This document shows, piece after piece, positions 13,381 to 23,424 of a stretch of DNA of 64,000 bases. The translations under genes were made by a program, and so were the position numbers. This DNA comes from Heterostelium album PN500 (Eukaryota > Evosea > Eumycetozoa > Acytosteliales > Acytosteliaceae): NCBI RefSeq assembly GCF_000004825.1, contig NW_008805068.1, positions 744,001 to 808,000 of the forward strand, in the 5' to 3' direction. The notes beneath the pieces were generated by a model. That model worked only from the letters and a program-made list of their open reading frames with translations. It ran no database searches and was not told the origin of the DNA. Positions within the stretch are counted from its first letter, which is position 1. Each line of letters starts with the position of its first letter.

Positions 13381-13930
13381 ATCGATTGTCAGTTCTTTGA
13401 TAGACTTCAATTTCTAGTTCATTCATTTCTATGTTATATATGTTTATGATTAGATGTGTTTGTTTATGATTGATTGTTTTATGTAATAGCTGTAAAGTTA
13501 AAAGAAGATTGAAATGCTAATCAAATTTACAAAAGAAACTTAAAAAGGAAACTGAAACACTATCTGTTATATTTTTAGGCTTATGTAAATAATGTGAATG
13601 ATATGAACAAAAGAAAAAAGTGCTATAAATATCTTTAAATAAATATTTATATTGTTATAAGTGTTGGTGATGGTTTGGTTTTAAAACAAAAAAAAAAAGA
13701 AAAGAGTAATCGTTCGTATTAAAAAAAAAACAATCTTAATTTTTTTTAGATTTTTACAATTTAAAAATAATCTTAAATTAAAGTAAATGGTAATAATAAA
13801 TAAAAAATAATAAAAGAATAGATTTTATTTTTATGTCGAAGGAATGCATTCTAATTAGAATACAGAAATTGATTGAGTTTACAATTTTTAAATTTTTATA
13901 TTTTAAAATTTTTTCATCTATCATCAAATA
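13381..13930. other. Intergenic region upstream of the tRNA gene
   Basis: AT-rich region with A and T runs between the kinase-like gene (minus strand, presumably with its promoter here) and the tRNA. No credible ORF or repeat beyond simple A/T tracts. Confidence 0.5.
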
Positions 13931-14001
13931 TGCTCTGTCATATAATGGTTAGTATAGTGGACTCTGAATCCATTCATCTGAGTTCGAATCTCAGCAGAGC
14001 A
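13931..14001 (+). tRNA. tRNA-Gln (anticodon CTG)
   Basis: A 71-nt cloverleaf without intron. The acceptor stem TGCTCTG pairs perfectly with CAGAGCA. The D-arm carries the A-box-like TAATGGTTAGTAT. The anticodon stem GTGGA/TCCAT encloses loop CTCTGAA, giving anticodon CTG, which reads the glutamine codon CAG. The T-arm CTGAG-TTCGAAT-CTCAG contains the B-box core GTTCGAAT. CCA is not encoded, as expected in a nuclear gene. Retroelement-like DNA follows within about 75 bases, in line with the known habit of dictyostelid retrotransposons to insert next to tRNA genes. Confidence 0.95.
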
Positions 14002-14072
14002 AACATTTTAATTTTTAAATGTACATAATGCGGCCTTAATGCGGGTTAAGTTTTTTTTTTTTTTTTTTTTTT

Positions 14073-14805
14073 TGGACAGGTCTTCCTTTCTTTTCTAGAC
14101 ATTCCAGTGAAAGGAAGATTGAAGTCATCAACGAATCCCGTCCAACCGATGTTAAACTAAGAGTATAAATACCCGAGAGAACTCCTTGTTTCGATATCTC
14201 ATTATTAATATCGAATCAAGGTATGTTTAATTAAAAGATAATAAATAAAGTTATATCTCATTATTAATATCGAATCAAGACCTTTTCTACATATCTCTCA
14301 ATCAACCTTTTGATAAAGAGTATCCTAAGAGGTATAATACCTCTGGTATTACTACTTTACAAAAAATGATGGTGGTCTGAATTTGTGGGATCTATTCTGT
14401 CATATTCAACCACAAGTACCCCCGTCTCCGACGTTCTGAAGGTCAACTAACCATCCAGATTGGTCACTCTTAGGTCATTTATTTATATCTTTATTTATTA
14501 AATTTTAAACAGACAACAATAAAGAATATTTTATTTGATTTGTTAAGTTTGAAACCATCATAGAATTTGATAGGTCCTCCCGCTTATAGCAACTCAATGG
14601 TTGCTTTCAATATTGAGACTTTTCAAGGAAAAGATTGAGTATCAATTTCATAATCAACTTTTAAGAATATTAGTTATATACTTTTTTATTTCACTGCAGT
14701 CGCAATCAAGATTGATTTAATTTCCAATACAAGATATGAGTTTAGTTTGGTTGTTAAAAGACACGGTTGGATGATACAAATCTCTGACCCCAACTCCATC
14801 CTACA
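14073..14805 (+). mobile_element. Candidate LTR or retroelement remnant downstream of the tRNA gene
   Basis: Non-coding DNA of clearly higher GC than the surrounding intergenic DNA starts just after a long T-run 70 bases past the tRNA. It begins TGGACAGG, carries a TATA-like GTATAAATAC near 14165, and contains two copies of a 27-base segment (ATATCTCATTATTAATATCG then AATCAAG, at about 14193 and 14253). No gag/pol reading frame is present, so if it is a retroelement it is a solo LTR or fragment. Position next to a tRNA gene fits the known targeting of dictyostelid elements (TRE, DGLT-A and Skipper types). The ends are not defined and the strand is a guess from the TATA-like motif. Confidence 0.4.
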
Positions 14806-15682
14806 TCACTCTTTGTTTGTTGTTGATTCATTGAATTGATAGTTGTATTTATGAATGATATCTAATAATAATGATGATGAATCTGAGGAATGTTGTTGGA
14901 TAAGTTCTTCGATATTGAAATAATTATTATATTTATAATTATGTTCATGGAATAATGTTTGATTATTATGATTGATGAATGATTGTAATGATGAACTTGT
15001 TGTTATTGATTCCATTATTGTTGTTGTTGAATATAATGTTGTTATATCTGGAATAATTGACTAATCTTCGCTATTACTATTATTACCATTACCACTATCA
15101 TTATTATCATCACTATTATTAATATTATTTAATTTATTAAATATATTAATCATATTTATTAAATATTTCAAATTCATAATATTATTATCGATTTGATTTG
15201 TGATTGTATGTTTTTCATTGATAATATCTCTTTGTAGTTTATGTTCTTCAATGATTAGATATTGATGTAATTGTTCAAAGTGTTGTTTGATCATTCTCTG
15301 TTGTTGATAATCTTTGATATCTGGATGTCGATGATCTTAATGATTCCCAAAAAGATTTAAGTTTATTGTTGATTTGTTATTTGAATTTATTACAATTATT
15401 ATCAATAGTACTATCATTACTATTACTACTAATATCATTATTAATATGATTATTGGTTTTTGTTGTGGTGTCAATAATATCATCTAATTTTAATGTACTC
15501 AATGAATTTCTGATGTCATCGATATCTTCCATTTTATTTGAATGATCAGGATGATCTTTGCTATGTTTGAAGATACATTTTGAACACATCAAACAATTAC
15601 ATTGATAACAAATGAATTCAAATGATCTTTGATGATTTACACATTTCATTGTCATTATTTTCTTTATGTATTTATAAATCAA
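14806..15682 (-). pseudogene. Broken B-box zinc-finger/coiled-coil gene
   Basis: The minus strand first encodes a B-box-like zinc finger (CVNHQRSFEFICYQC, CSKCIFKHSKDHPDH), then a coiled-coil-like segment typical of dictyostelid B-box proteins (KSFWESLRSSTSRYQ, HFEQLHQYLIIEEH). The reading frame is interrupted three times: an in-frame TAA at 15377-15379 just before the FWESLRSS segment, a frame change around 15300-15320 between the RYQ and MIKQHF segments, and an in-frame TAG at 15061-15063 before an Asn/Ser-rich tail. No GT-AG pair removes these lesions. It is best read as a decayed gene; intact relatives are probably elsewhere in the genome. Confidence 0.7.
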
Positions 15683-15887
15683 ACTTTATTTTAGATATTA
15701 TAATATTATAAACATTTAACCACTTTATTTTTTTTACAAACAAAATTAATGTTTTTAATCAATGACTTTAACTTTGTCTTAACTGAACTAGCTAAGATAA
15801 AAAAAGACAAAAATGTGAAAGACCAATTTATAACTTAACATGTAATAGATTATAAATATTTAAACAACTAAAAAAAAAAAAAAAATG

Positions 15888-15990
15888 TAAGAAGGTTCAT
15901 CTGTGGTTGTGGAGCAGATCATTATTAGTTAACTTCCCTTTTAGCATAGCGGGAAAACCCATGGTAATTCTAATAATATCGTCAATCTTT
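15888..15990. ncRNA. Candidate structured non-coding RNA, unassigned
   Basis: An island of mixed composition inside AT-rich spacer between the B-box pseudogene and the Cry-like gene. It can form two consecutive hairpins: ATCTG...CAGAT (about 15900-15920) and TTCCC...GGGAA (about 15935-15955), joined by a single-stranded stretch. There is no ORF. It matches no RNA family I know by sight, and I do not see the usual upstream element of dictyostelid small RNAs. The strand is unknown. Confidence 0.25.
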
Positions 15991-16107
15991 AATGCTAAGA
16001 TAAATGATATAGTAATATTGTAACATCTTAAAAAAATTATATTTATTTGTTATTTTCTTTATAAAACTGGTTGATTATTGGTCATTTCTTTCAAAAGGTT
16101 GTAAAAC

Positions 16108-18197
16108 TTATAAGGTAAGTGGAATAAAATATATATTTTTGATAATAATTTCTCTGTTAAGAGTAACATATAGCTTTCTTGGATAATAGATTCTCATCGG
16201 CATGAATGCGACAAAATAACCTTCACTCGTAGCATTGAAGGTTAATGCTTGGCTTGGATCTTGATCTGATTCTCTAATTGTAACAGAAAAACCAGGTGTA
16301 AACTTTTCTGTTTGGATTTGAATCATGAATTCTGTTGGTTGGCTTTGACATTCAATGTTATAAAAAAGATAATTACGTGCATTGAGTGCATCCATTCCAA
16401 TATTTTGATAATCAGCCAAAAGTTCATAGTTTCCAAATGCTATTATTAAATAGGAAGGAAAATATTTGGTTAGATTTTAAAGAAAAACAATTATAATATA
16501 TTGTTACTTACGAGTCATGTAATCAATTTTAGTTCCATTGATAACATTAACAAGATTGGGATTCAAATTGGTAAACGGTGTAACATTGTTTGGGAAGAAA
16601 GTACAAACCATACCATAAAGATTTGGCTCTCTAGGAATTGAACGTTCGATTCCAGTAATTCTACCAATTCTATTACCACCATAATCAACAAGTTCAGATC
16701 CATTTATTGTAAAAGAATCTGTGGCACCAATTTTCATATTATTTCCTGTTGTACCAATAAATTTGAGACCTCCATTTTGGATTGGAATTTGATTTACAAA
16801 GAGAAAAGATCCAGAGGGAATTGCTAAAAATTGCTGTTGACCACTATCTGGAGATCCATATTTTTTGCTGTAACTATTATCGCTATAATCATTTTGAAGA
16901 GAATAGATATTACTGTTATCTGCATTCACCATGATACGTCGGATATCTGATACATATAATCCAGATCTCTCGGTAGAGAGATAGTAGGCAATTTCGTTTG
17001 CTGACATTCTTCTAATATCCATTGCAGCGTGGTCAACCTCTAATACCGGACTAGACATGTTATAAACTAGTAATGAGGTTTTGCAAAAAACTTTTGAATA
17101 TAAAGGTCTTGGATTGATAAAATCGAAAGGTCTACCAAAGTGTTGTACATTGAACGACATGTTGATCATATCAAAGACATGAATTATCATAAAGTTACGA
17201 TAGTTTTGAATGTGATTGAAAAGAGCATTATAATCTCCTGCTTCGTATCTCTTTTCGGGATACTTTTGAAAGATTTCATTGAGACCCATGTTATAGACTT
17301 CTCTGATTCTGTCGAGATACTTTTGATGTAAATTACTATATTGTTCCATATAGTATCTTTGATCGGTTGAACTGAGTTTATAATATGTTGAGCGAAGAGT
17401 AATATCCTCAAGGAACTTGAGATGGATCGTAATAAAGGCAGCATAATCAGGAAGAGAAATGACTTCATAACCTGGAAGAAGCATACCTTCAGAATGGGTA
17501 GAAAAGAAACTAAGAATGAGATCAGTTAATGATTTCATTTTGGTAATTTCTGCCTCATTTGGGGGTTGTTGAACAATCAATTGATACTGCAAGAGTTGTT
17601 CCAATAACGTAGATGCGCCCCTAATTGTAGATTGATTCCAACCACCAACCAGTTTTCTATTTGATCTCTCAAGAATATCATATATCTCCCTGTTTTGATC
17701 ATCCTCTACAGCCACATTGCTAAAAATGATATTCAGAACCAATAAAGAACCAGCACAGAGTGCAGGACCATATCCAGGAATCTGTCAAAAAGTTAAAATA
17801 ATAATAATATAAATATTCATTCTAGTTTTAACCTTCTTTTATTTACTTACTGCTGCTAGTGCTCCAGCGAGAATATTGGTTATCAAAATAGCCCAGTTTC
17901 TAGCATTAATTGTTTCATTTCCTAAAAGAAAAGTAAGTGGTTAATATTAGAAGATAAAAATTCGGGTTTTCTATTGACAAGCACTTACCATTTGCCAAAT
18001 TCACAACCAATGGAGTGTTGCCAGTTGTTGATTTCTCAAGGAAATTACCAAAAGAGTCAGCAAAGTTTGAACGGACTAAATGATAATATAGAATAGACAA
18101 TGTTAATAGGTTTCTATAGGTATCTAAATTATTGTAACTTACAAACTCCAGCAAAAGTTAAAATTTTTTGTTTTCCAGCTAGAGATAAAGTTGACAT
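16108..18197 (-). CDS. Cry-type delta-endotoxin-like protein
   Basis: About 604 residues from five minus-strand exons: 18197-18143, 18075-17989, 17921-17851, 17781-16512 and 16439-16108, all GT-AG and in phase. The first half is a predicted all-helical region resembling the pore-forming domain I of Bacillus Cry proteins, with the diagnostic-looking helix YAAFITIHLKFLEDI. The second half is beta-rich and ends in a Cry domain III-like strand (IIIKNIYFIPL). The length fits a Cry toxin core rather than a full protoxin. No clear N-terminal signal peptide. Endotoxin_N homologs are known in D. discoideum and have been discussed as bacterial transfers; the four normal introns here show that the gene is settled in the host genome. 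Biological role unknown; defence against predators or bacteria is speculation. Confidence 0.8.
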
Positions 18198-18718
18198 TTT
18201 TTAATTATTTTTATAAAAATGAAATGAATGATCATCTCTACTTATAGCGTTTAAATAGAAACCATTCAAAAATAAAGTCTTTTATTTTTTTTTAGGAATC
18301 TAGATTTGAAATGGGATACACAAAATTTTTCATTTGTGTTCTTATCTGAAGTTTTTGTTGATTGGTAAAAAAGTATTCACTACTTCAACAAGATTTTTTA
18401 TTGTAATCAAGAGCACTCTGTGAAGATAAATTTAGGAGTTTTTTTTACACCAACAGTTCCTGAGATATATTTTGAAGTCTTCTTTCCTCAAATTGATTGA
18501 ATTGGGGCTTGGAGTGGGTTTCTTAAAATTTCAGCTAAAGATTTTTTGTTTTTTTTGGTGAAACAAAAAATTTTGTTCATTTTCTTTTTTTTTTTTTGCA
18601 ACGATTCTGTTCAATTCGAAGTTTCGAAGATCCTTCATATGAAACCAGTTTGTCAAAATGTTTATGAATTTTTTGCGTATTAATAATAATATATTAAGTA
18701 ACACCAATTCATATGTTG

Positions 18719-19130
18719 TCAGAATAAAATTTTTCGAGTATTTACACGCCCTTTGTCAAAATCTTCAAAATGGTCATAGTGTGAAACAATCGTTAAACTT
18801 TTGAGACATCTTTTTGATGCAAGATCAATCAAAAGTAATTGTCCATACTTTTGATCTTCTTCGAGATTCTTTTGAAGTTCAAGTTTATCTTGATGATTTT
18901 GATTCGAAAATAAAAATGAATTTGGGGAACCGCTTACTGCCAAGCATGTTGGTTCTACATTGGCTCTGAAATGATTGTGTACGCTAGGTATGATTTATAA
19001 TAGTTAAATAAAAGTACTAATAATAATTAGTTAGCGGCTGAAAGTAAATAATTGTTTAAAGACAAGAAATAGTGGATACACTGTTGATGATTAACGGTTT
19101 TGATGACACAAGTAATATTAGAATAGAACA
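18719..19130 (-). pseudogene. Possible WD-repeat gene relic
   Basis: Two protein-like stretches on the minus strand are separated by a potential splice acceptor (TTTCAG before about 18963). The upstream stretch (about 19130-19030) reads ITCVIKTVNHQQCIHYFLSL followed by NNYLLSAAN and a stop. The downstream stretch ends at 18719 and includes EPTCLAVSGSPNSFLFSNQN and YGQLLLIDLASKRCLKSL. The spacing of strands and the LLSAAN / LLLIDL pattern suggest beta-propeller blades. No start codon or complete gene is visible, so I call it a relic with low confidence. Confidence 0.25.
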
Positions 19131-20820
19131 TGAGACTTAAAATCAAAATATAAAAACTTTCGATTTTCTTAAAAAATCAAAACCAAAGCTAGAGAACTTG
19201 ACAAGTCAAAACAAAAATCCAAACGTTACTAAATTTACAAAACTTTGTAATTTTTTTGCCAAAATTTTTTTAATTTTTTTTTATTTTCAGTAATTTTTTT
19301 TTTTTTTTTTGGCTTTAAGACGAACGAAGAATTTATCCAGTACAAAACAGTCTTAAGGAGTCATTCAAATTTATTCATGTAATAATTTACACACTTAATC
19401 ACACAAAAATGTAAGTTTTTTTTTAAAAAAAAAAAAAATAACAATGTTATTATTATTATTATTATTTGAATGATGAACACAAGTTATCCCTGTCATAATA
19501 GACAAATAAAATTGATGAAAAAAAGCGAAAAGACACCTGATCAAATAATAATAATATAATTATATAATAATCAACCTTATTTATAATCTATAATATTGTT
19601 TACTAATGAAATTAATTCGATAAATAGGTGTTTCTCATAATGTTACTTTAAAGTTTATTAAATTAAACTTTTCCTTTTCGTGAACTCTACAGTCTTATTT
19701 TAAAAGGTATTTTATAAGGTATTTTATTATAAATTTATTATTTCCTCTATCTTTATCTATATTCTTGATGATTATTTTTAACAAGCATATGTCTGACTTT
19801 CAATGAAGACATATTTAACATACGTATGAATTATTCTTTTTATCTATTTTTATATTTCTAAAATCATCATAACTCTATATCACTATTTCAATTCAAATTT
19901 ACTAACTATATTTTTTTCATATAAAAGATTATCTCTCTTTTTAATAAAATAGACCTTCTGGATAAAATGTTCATTCAATTGAATTAAACTTAGAGTAAGT
20001 AATACTATTTCAACCTCTTTTTACCATTCTATCTATTCTTAATGATGAGAAATCAGTTAGGGACAACGGAAAACATTGTGCCGAAACAAAACTAATTTAT
20101 ATAAAAACTCTGACATAATTATATATATTTATTTTATTTATCTGTCTATAAAACATCTCTATTCGTTTAATAAATCATATTTATACTAATTCTATTTTAA
20201 TTCTAAAGTATTTTAAATGTCTACAGTTTTTTTCGATTTGAAGCATGTTTTTAGACCAGGCGTTACAATTAAACCTTCATTGTGTAAGTTTTCATAAAAT
20301 TTAAAGATAATAAATATGGTATTTTTTGTTTCGATGATGAATACAGTTCTTGCGACAGGCGGACATAATAACCTTGCTGATAACTCGCAGTGTACAAAAA
20401 TTTTTTATCTGACGCAAAACAAAATTTCCATATATTATCAAAACAATTTTTCATTTAGTTTATTTACTAACTTGTATCTCTCTCGTATTACAGAGTCCGA
20501 CACAACATAAAAAATATTATTTTTAAAAAAATATATCTTTTAAATTTAGTCATTTAGATATTGCATTTATCGTATCAACTACCAAATGTTCAAGCCGTAT
20601 TTTAATTATAAACTTAATTCAAATAAATAATTCAAGTTTTTTTTTAATCAACATTTTTTTTAATTTATTTGTTATTATTATTATAAAATTAAAAATATTG
20701 TTCATTAATAGAAGTAATTATATCTACATAATCTACTTTATAAAAATAAATAATAAAAAAGAATAGATGGTTTATAAATGTTTTAAGAATTTAATTTAAT
20801 TTAATTTAATTTAATTTAAT
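19131..20820. other. Gene-poor AT-rich region
   Basis: About 1.7 kb with poly-T and poly-A runs, short ATT/TAT repeats and no ORF I can support. A small island around 20050-20095 (AGGGACAACGGAAAACATTG) stands out from the AT background but has no recognised identity. At its right end a TTAAT pentamer repeat (20791-20828) runs into the stop codon of the THOC7 gene. Confidence 0.5.
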
Positions 20821-20828
20821 TTAATTTA
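20791..20828. repeat. TTAAT pentanucleotide tandem repeat
   Basis: Seven to eight uninterrupted copies of TTAAT. The repeat overlaps the last codons and 3' flank of the THOC7 gene, whose stop codon TAA falls inside it. Confidence 0.9.
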
Positions 20829-21881
20829 AATCCATTTTATCTTCATTTATTGTGGAATTTGATTTACTATTACTATTGTTTAATTTAATAGGATCTGTAG
20901 ATGTTGGGCTTTGTGTTTGTTGTTCTTGGGGAGATGTTTGTTGCTGTTGTTCAGTTTCGCCACTGTCGATATCTAGATTCTGTTCCAATTCCTGAATGGT
21001 GTGCAAAAGTAACTGAAATTGTTTCATACGTAAATCGAGTTTATCATTTGTTTTCTTATTCATCTTGTCTACTTCTTCCAATTCTTTCTTTACTTTTTCA
21101 ATTTCACTAGTTTTTTAATAATAACATTAATATTAGTCAATGTGTGTGTTATATTAATAGATACATATTCATGTATTATACTTACATTTCGGTATCGTGT
21201 ATTGTTGGTTGTTCATTGATCAATTTATAGAGTGCCAAGTATTGTTCTTTATATTGCCTCTGTATCTTCTCATATGCCAAACGTTCTTTTAAATCTACTA
21301 TTTCATTCTTTACATTTTCGATGTCGTCGCCTATGATATATCATTGTTATTGATTAATTGTTTGATTTAGTTAGTGTTAATAAGAAACTGATCATTTTAA
21401 ACAACAGTAATGTATAATATGATATATGTTGATGAGTTTTAATGATACACTTACATCTTGTTTTATAAACATTGGTGTAGTATTCTAATTCTTTCTTATT
21501 GACATCTGCTTGTACATTTGCTTTTTGTATTTGAAACTCATAGAGAGACAGTTCATTTAAGAGTTGTTGGTGTGCTACCTGACTGTGATAGATAATATTA
21601 ACACATTGCCGTCAAAGAAAAAAAAAAAGAAAGAGAGAATGAAAGTAAGTAAGAGTGATTCGATTGACGATTAAAATACAAAGAGATAGAGAGAGAGAGA
21701 ATGAATATCTGTTATATATCAATCATATCATTCATATTGAATGATGATAACATTACCATTGTTCAGGAGTCGATTGTGGATTCTCTAGTAACGCTACTAA
21801 TTGTATATATTTTTTAAATGTCTTTTTTAATGGTAATTCTTTTGTAAGTAATTTCTTTTTGAGTGGTAAATCTTCATCCAT
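20821..21881 (-). CDS. thoc7: THO complex subunit 7 homolog
   Basis: Subunit of the THO/TREX complex, which couples transcription to mRNA export in the nucleus. Four minus-strand exons: 21881-21757, 21582-21455, 21330-21186 and 21106-20821. The product is about 227 residues and largely coiled coil. Identification rests on the C-terminal part, where the segment DKLDLRMKQFQLLLHTIQEL closely follows the signature seen in animal THOC7, preceded by the family-typical helix with KNEIVDLKERLAYEKI. The N-terminus begins MDEDLPLKKKLL. The tail is Gln/Ser/Asn-rich, a normal dictyostelid extension. The acceptor of exon 2 is a CAG three bases before a second CAG-like site; only the first keeps the frame. 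The long first intron (21583-21756) contains GA-rich repeats. Confidence 0.85.
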
Positions 21882-22396
21882 TATACTCTTCTACTAATCT
21901 TCTTCCACTTCTTTATTGAATAGATAGATTATGATTTTAGTGTTTAATATATTTATGGATGATGGGGTGAATGTACACACATTTATTTATTTTCATTTTT
22001 TTTCATTTTTTTTTATTCAAAGACAAAAAGAAAGAGAATATGTGTTTTGCGAAAAGAGAATTAATTAACACACTTACTTGTCAGTCGTCAGTATTGATTG
22101 TATAATCAAAGTTCAAAAAAGCACACATCATATAAAACAACAATATTTCAACACAATTTACAAATATCAAAGATGGTATGATAAATATCAGATAGTATCA
22201 CGATAGAATGGCTGATTTGATTGTCAAGCAAGTAATGCTTATAAGACCAAATTCGGTTATAACAATGAATGAAATATAAATCCGATACAATTAAATTGAA
22301 TCAATCAATTAATCAATCAATCAATCATACAGATAGTAGAATCTGATTTTTTAGATTTTTAGATTTATATTTATTTATTTATTTTATTGATAAAAC
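21882..22396. other. Divergent promoter region between THOC7 and the GPI-type gene
   Basis: AT-rich spacer separating two genes transcribed away from each other. Contains a run of CAAT/AATCAATC-like tetramers at about 22297-22330. No ORF. Confidence 0.5.
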
Positions 22397-23194
22397 ATGT
22401 TAAAGATAAATATTATATTGTTTATTACTTTGTTTATAGTATGTTCGAATGCTATTACATTGTATCGAATGGATAAGTTGACGGGTCAGTGGAAGAAGTT
22501 GTGTGAGAGTACAACTGGAGTGTGTAATGCACGTGTCTCGAATGTTGGCTTTAAGGATACCGATTACTACATGGGTGAGATGGAAGACGAAAGTTCAATG
22601 TTGGAGTTGAATGTTGGCTCCGGTTATCTCTCAGAGAAGTTCTACTTCTACGCAAGTCGTACCGATATCGCCGATAAGAAACACGATATCTATGGCATTG
22701 GAAAGCTCGCCACTCCATACTCGATGCAAGCCTGCCAGGGTAATCGATTCTACTTCACCATACAGACAGACAACTACTTTACATCGGCCGACTACCTCTT
22801 CCAATTGAAGTATGCCACCGAGTATCCATGTGGCGCACCGGAGCGTTCGCAGCGTACTGTCACCACTCCACAAACGATGGAACCACAACCATCGATACGT
22901 CCACGCAATGAATTGGCAATCAACGCACAAATCAACAAAGCCGATGCCGAGGCCAAAGAAGTTCCTATCCTCAGTATCAACAATGGCATTGAAATATCGG
23001 CACACAAAGAAGGACTACCACTATTCTCCATCAACAAGCGACAACAAACCGAACCATCGAGTGACGATACCTACACAGGGTCACTCGAATACCAATCGGA
23101 ATCAGCCAACTCTAAAAATAACAGTCAACAACAAACATCATTCATTCATACATCTTTATTAATATTATCATTCATTTCAATATTATTGTTTTAA
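22397..23194 (+). CDS. Secreted, probably GPI-anchored protein of unknown family
   Basis: Single exon of 265 residues. It starts with a strong signal peptide (LKINIILFITLFIVCSNA), followed by a compact domain of about 140 residues with several cysteines (CESTTGVC, MQACQG, YPCGAP). Then comes a low-complexity stretch rich in Thr, Pro, Gln and Ser. It ends in a hydrophobic tail (SLLILSFISILLF) preceded by a small/polar region, the usual layout of a GPI-attachment signal. I do not recognise the domain. GC content and codon use are noticeably richer than the flanks, as in other expressed genes of this window. It is convergent with the formin gene 231 bases downstream. Confidence 0.75.
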   Translation: MLKINIILFITLFIVCSNAITLYRMDKLTGQWKKLCESTTGVCNARVSNVGFKDTDYYMGEMEDESSMLELNVGSGYLSEKFYFYASRTDIADKKHDIYGIGKLATPYSMQACQGNRFYFTIQTDNYFTSADYLFQLKYATEYPCGAPERSQRTVTTPQTMEPQPSIRPRNELAINAQINKADAEAKEVPILSINNGIEISAHKEGLPLFSINKRQQTEPSSDDTYTGSLEYQSESANSKNNSQQQTSFIHTSLLILSFISILLF

Positions 23195-23424
23195 ATAAAT
23201 AAATAAATAAATAAATTAATGTAGTTTTAATATAATTTCCATAAAAAAAAATTGATAAATATATTGTTTTTCAACTCTTTCCTTCTTTTAAAGAAAAAAA
23301 ATTTAAAGGTTTTATTTTACTACATATATCACCTTGCCATTATATTATTATTATTATTATTATTTAACATTTGAGTTTGAATTCAATTGAATTCCTTTTT
23401 TGTTTGTTATTTTTTATCATTTTT

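Noticed and set aside
20045-20095. Small GC-richer island with a weak hairpin
   Set aside because: Stem is short with a mismatch and there is no promoter-like element; not enough to call an RNA gene.
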